From the NCBI GenBank assembly GCA_944323505.1, contig CALUST010000010.1, positions 98,353 through 162,352 on the forward strand: DNA of 64,000 bases, in the 5' to 3' direction. This DNA is from an uncultured Bacteroidales bacterium. GTDB lineage: Bacteria > Bacteroidota > Bacteroidia > Bacteroidales > UBA932. The notes beneath the pieces are model-generated. The model did not search any database. It was given only the letters and a program-made list of their open reading frames with translations, and had not been told where the DNA came from. This document shows, one piece after another, positions 62,401 through 64,000 of this stretch (position 1 is its first letter; each line of letters starts with the position of its first letter). The translations under genes were made by a program, and so were the position numbers.

Positions 62401-62952
62401 TTTCTGGATTTCGTGGGATGTCCTGAATCCGTCGAAGAAATGGAGGAATGGTACACTTGACTTGATTGCCGAGAGGTGTGCGACGGCTGCCATGTCGAGG
62501 GCTTCCTGGACAGATGCGGACGCCAGCATGGCGAATCCTGTCTGGCGGCATGCCATTACATCCTGATGGTCTCCGAAGATTGAGAGGGCATGAGATGCGA
62601 GGGCGCGGGCTGAGACATGGAATACTGTCGGGAGCAGTTCGCCTGCAATCTTGTACATGTTAGGGATCATCAGGAGAAGTCCCTGTGATGCAGTGAATGT
62701 GGTTGTAAGCGCACCTGCCTGGAGTGAACCGTGTACTGCACCGGCCGCACCTCCTTCACTTTGCATTTCGGTAACTTTCACTACCTCGCCGAAGAGGTTC
62801 TTCTTCCCCTGGGCTGCCCATTCATCGACATATTCAGCCATTGTCGAAGACGGTGTGATAGGGTAGATGGCAGCATGCTCACTGAAAAGATAAGCCATGT
62901 GCGCAGCTGCGTAGTTACCGTCACAAGTGATGAATTTTTTTTCGTTTGCCAT
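59422..62952 (-). CDS. nifJ: Pyruvate:ferredoxin (flavodoxin) oxidoreductase
   Basis: This 1176-residue single-chain enzyme converts pyruvate and CoA to acetyl-CoA, CO2 and reduced ferredoxin. Domains in order: the alpha-like half starting with NYAAAHMAYLFSEHAAIYPITPSS, the gamma-like half, two [4Fe-4S] cluster motifs at about 690 (CIQCNTCAFVCP) and about 746 (CTGCGNCADVCP), and the C-terminal thiamine-diphosphate half with GDGWGYDIGYGGLDHV at about 966 and NTGGQSSKSTPAG. Length is normal. It is a single gene with a leader of about 120 bases. The ferredoxin at 54043 is a likely acceptor. Confidence 0.96.
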   Translation of the reverse strand: MANEKKFITCDGNYAAAHMAYLFSEHAAIYPITPSSTMAEYVDEWAAQGKKNLFGEVVKVTEMQSEGGAAGAVHGSLQAGALTTTFTASQGLLLMIPNMYKIAGELLPTVFHVSARALASHALSIFGDHQDVMACRQTGFAMLASASVQEALDMAAVAHLSAIKSSVPFLHFFDGFRTSHEIQKIELIDEEVLKSMISTKSLARFRERALNPDTPVTRGTAQNGDVYFQAREACNQYYDAVPDVVARYMGEISEATGREYRPFDYYGAPDAENVIVAMGSVTETIKETIDYLASQGKKYGLMIVRLYRPFSAKYFMKVLPASVKRIAVLDRTKEPGALGEPLFLDIKALFQGKANAPMVIGGRYGLSSKDTSPAQIVAVYENLELAEPKDGFTIGIVDDVTFKSLPVKEEISIVKPGTTECKFYGLGSDGTVGANKNTIKIIGDHTQKYCQGYFDYDSKKSGGYTCSHLRFGDSPIKAPYLVSTPDFVACHVPSYLHKYDVLKGIKQNGTLLLNSLWDEEETLKRIPDHVKAVIGKKNISLYIINATKIAAEIGLGGRTNTILQSAFFKITGIIPYEDAVTYMKKAIDKSYGKKGENVVKMNYAAVDRGGEYTKVEIPADWKDITAKFQNPNKDRLAPEFVKQIADVVNAQCGDTLPVSAFKDSADGTIPDGTAAFEKRGIAVKVPEWNPDNCIQCNTCAFVCPHAAIRPYLMTAEEAAAAPAGIKKAQGKAVFKDYTFTMQVSPADCTGCGNCADVCPAKEKALVMVLAETQEHEQANFDYMHSHIGYKDNVQNKFQNVKNAQFAQPLFEFSGACAGCGETPYIKTITQLYGDHMMIANATGCSSIYGASFPASPYCTDVHGHGPAWANSLFEDNAEFGLGMKLGSDRARMTVAKLMEEGLACSCCTDEMKALFTRWLENKNDAKVTREVADALIPMMEECNCDTCKALLVYRHFIPARSQWIFGGDGWGYDIGYGGLDHVLASGQNVNVLVLDTEVYSNTGGQSSKSTPAGAIAKFAASGKRVRKKDLGMMAMSYGYVYVAQVAMGSNPAQYFNAIKEAEAYDGPSLIIAYSPCINHGLKAGMGLSQKEEKLAVECGYWHLYRYNPALEEEGKNPFSLDSKEPDWSKFQDFLKGEVRFASLYKMFPDQAAELLQKTEEFAKIRLNTYKKLAGKE

Positions 62953-63048
62953 AATCGTTAATGTTTATGTTGTTTCTAATTTTCCTTTAATGAAAATCAT
63001 TATGGTTTTCTAAATTACGGATTGTCAGAATTTTTGATTCCCGTGTCC

Positions 63049-63060
63049 GTTCCCGGGAAC
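63049..63060. repeat. 12-bp palindrome in the leader of the oxidoreductase gene
   Basis: GTTCCCGGGAAC is a perfect palindrome 10 bases downstream of the predicted -7 box on the - strand, so it would cover the start of transcription. It could be an operator. Confidence 0.5.
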
Positions 63061-63070
63061 CGTCAACACG

Positions 63071-63078
63071 CAAATTTA
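63071..63078 (-). promoter_or_regulatory. -7 box of the oxidoreductase gene
   Basis: TAAATTTG on the - strand, 118 bases before the start, matches TAnnTTTG; no clear -33 box. Nothing else is seen in the 266-base gap apart from the palindrome. Confidence 0.55.
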
Positions 63079-63218
63079 GTTAAATTTTTGTAAAACAGAC
63101 CTTTGTTTTTGAAATATTTTAAACAGAAAGACAGACCGTCCTGAAAAGTCTGAAGACTTCATCAGCCAGCCTGTCTTGAAATCAGCGTGGAGCCTTTCCT
63201 GCTCCGTGGTCTGTCGCT

Positions 63219-64000
63219 CTATAGGGTAGTGATGCCCTCGATTGTCACATCTGCTCCGGCGATTTTCTTTACGAGTCCCTGGAGCACTGTCCCCGGACCT
63301 ATCTCCATGAAGTATCCTGCCCCGTCGGCCACCATGTTCTTCACCGTCTGGGTCCATCTGACAGGGGAAGTCAGCTGTGCAAGCAGATTCTTCTTGATGG
63401 TGTCAGGGTCTGTGGACGGCATTGCAGTCACATTCTGATATACAGGGCAGACAGGAGTCTTGAATGATGTGGTCTCGATGGCCTTTGCGAGTTCTTCGCG
63501 TGCAGGCTCCATGAGAGGTGAGTGGAATGCTCCGCTTACCTGCAGCACGAGTGCCCTCTTGGCTCCGGCAGCCTTCATCTTCTCGCAGGCTTCATTGATG
63601 GCCTCGACTTCTCCGGAGATGACGATCTGTCCGTCGCAGTTGTAGTTTGCAGGGACGACTATGCCGCTTGTGCACTCCTTGCAGAGGCTCTCGACTGTCT
63701 CTGTCGGCAGGGCGATGATGGCCGCCATAGTCGACGGCTTGATCTCGCAGGCCTTCTGCATTGCCATGGCCCTGATGGATACGAGTCTGAGTGCGTCTTC
63801 AAAGTCCATTGCCCCTGCTGCTGCCAAGGCTGAGAACTCTCCGAGAGAGTGTCCTGCCACCATGTCGGGTCTGAACCCGTCATAGCATTTGGCGAGGACG
63901 GTGGAGTGCAGGAATACTGCCGGCTGGGTCACCTTAGTGGCCTTGAGTTCTTCCGGAGTCCCGTTGAACATTATGTCAGTGATTCTGAATCCGAGGATTT
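63219..64000 (-). CDS. fabD: Malonyl-CoA:ACP transacylase FabD (5' partial)
   Basis: This cytoplasmic enzyme loads malonate on acyl carrier protein for fatty acid synthesis. The frame is open to the window edge (260 codons), the residues before the ATG at 63971 (ILGFRITDI) already look like FabD, so that ATG is internal and about 40 residues are missing. The Ser nucleophile motif VAGHSLGEFSAL, then VSGAFHSPLMEPAREELA with the catalytic His, and QLTSPVRWTQTVKNM are present. Good match to the family. Confidence 0.93.
   Translation of the reverse strand, partial: ILGFRITDIMFNGTPEELKATKVTQPAVFLHSTVLAKCYDGFRPDMVAGHSLGEFSALAAAGAMDFEDALRLVSIRAMAMQKACEIKPSTMAAIIALPTETVESLCKECTSGIVVPANYNCDGQIVISGEVEAINEACEKMKAAGAKRALVLQVSGAFHSPLMEPAREELAKAIETTSFKTPVCPVYQNVTAMPSTDPDTIKKNLLAQLTSPVRWTQTVKNMVADGAGYFMEIGPGTVLQGLVKKIAGADVTIEGITTL

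Overview
The window is one stretch of chromosome from a bacterium of the phylum Bacteroidota, almost certainly order Bacteroidales. Evidence for this: a SusC/SusD polysaccharide utilization locus, families largely confined to this group (DUF4493, PCMD, DUF4831, DUF6175, DUF2764), V-type ATPase genes, and many promoters of the Bacteroidota type (-33 TTTG / -7 TAnnTTTG). The balanced base composition and gene content fit an uncultured gut Bacteroidales (for example a Rikenellaceae-like or Cryptobacteroides-like lineage), but the genus cannot be fixed from the sequence alone. I see no transposase, phage, CRISPR array or rRNA.

Layout. (1) 1-11427, + strand: a beta-mannan utilization locus with a mannosylglucose phosphorylase (GH130, cut by the window edge), a GPH-family sugar symporter broken by a frameshift at a G8 run, an AraC regulator, a GH26 mannanase lipoprotein, a trehalase-like GH37 lipoprotein, SusC, SusD and a third surface lipoprotein. 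(2) 11528-18814, - strand: V-type ATPase operon E-DUF2764-A-B-D-I-K, ending at a palindromic terminator shared with region 1. (3) 19035-21542, - strand: tRNA-Arg(ACG), rplS, dnaJ, grpE. (4) 21750-26399: uronate catabolism (hexuronate-type transporter, KDPG aldolase, KDG kinase) divergent from a LacI regulator. (5) 26506-35037, - strand: ten tightly packed genes for secreted, lipid-anchored and membrane proteins, including an SPFH-GYF scaffold protein, a zinc-ribbon membrane protein, two LPP20-like proteins and a DUF6175 protein. No function is established for this set and it is the best candidate for an undescribed system. (6) 35158-43299: peptide transporter, DUF4831 protein, dipeptidase PepD, rpsF-rpsR-rplI, an acyltransferase and topoisomerase IV subunit B. 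(7) 43433-51648, + strand: five-gene operon of large DUF4493/PCMD lipoproteins and an outer-membrane beta-barrel, a second candidate for a novel surface system. (8) 51649-64000: ArsP_2-type transporter, DUF1573 protein, a 56-residue 2[4Fe-4S] ferredoxin, M16 peptidase, LysR regulator, a secreted esterase, pyruvate:ferredoxin oxidoreductase and the start-truncated fabD.

How the parts fit. The mannan locus binds and cuts mannan at the surface, imports oligosaccharides through SusCD, and feeds mannosylglucose phosphorolysis inside the cell. The uronate genes feed KDG into pyruvate and glyceraldehyde-3-phosphate. Pyruvate goes to acetyl-CoA through the oxidoreductase, with the small ferredoxin as a plausible electron acceptor. 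The V-ATPase proteolipid carries the residues that bind Na+ in Na+-dependent enzymes, so an ion-coupled energy cycle based on Na+ is possible. No gap between genes exceeds 300 bases. The gaps hold the promoters and terminators listed.
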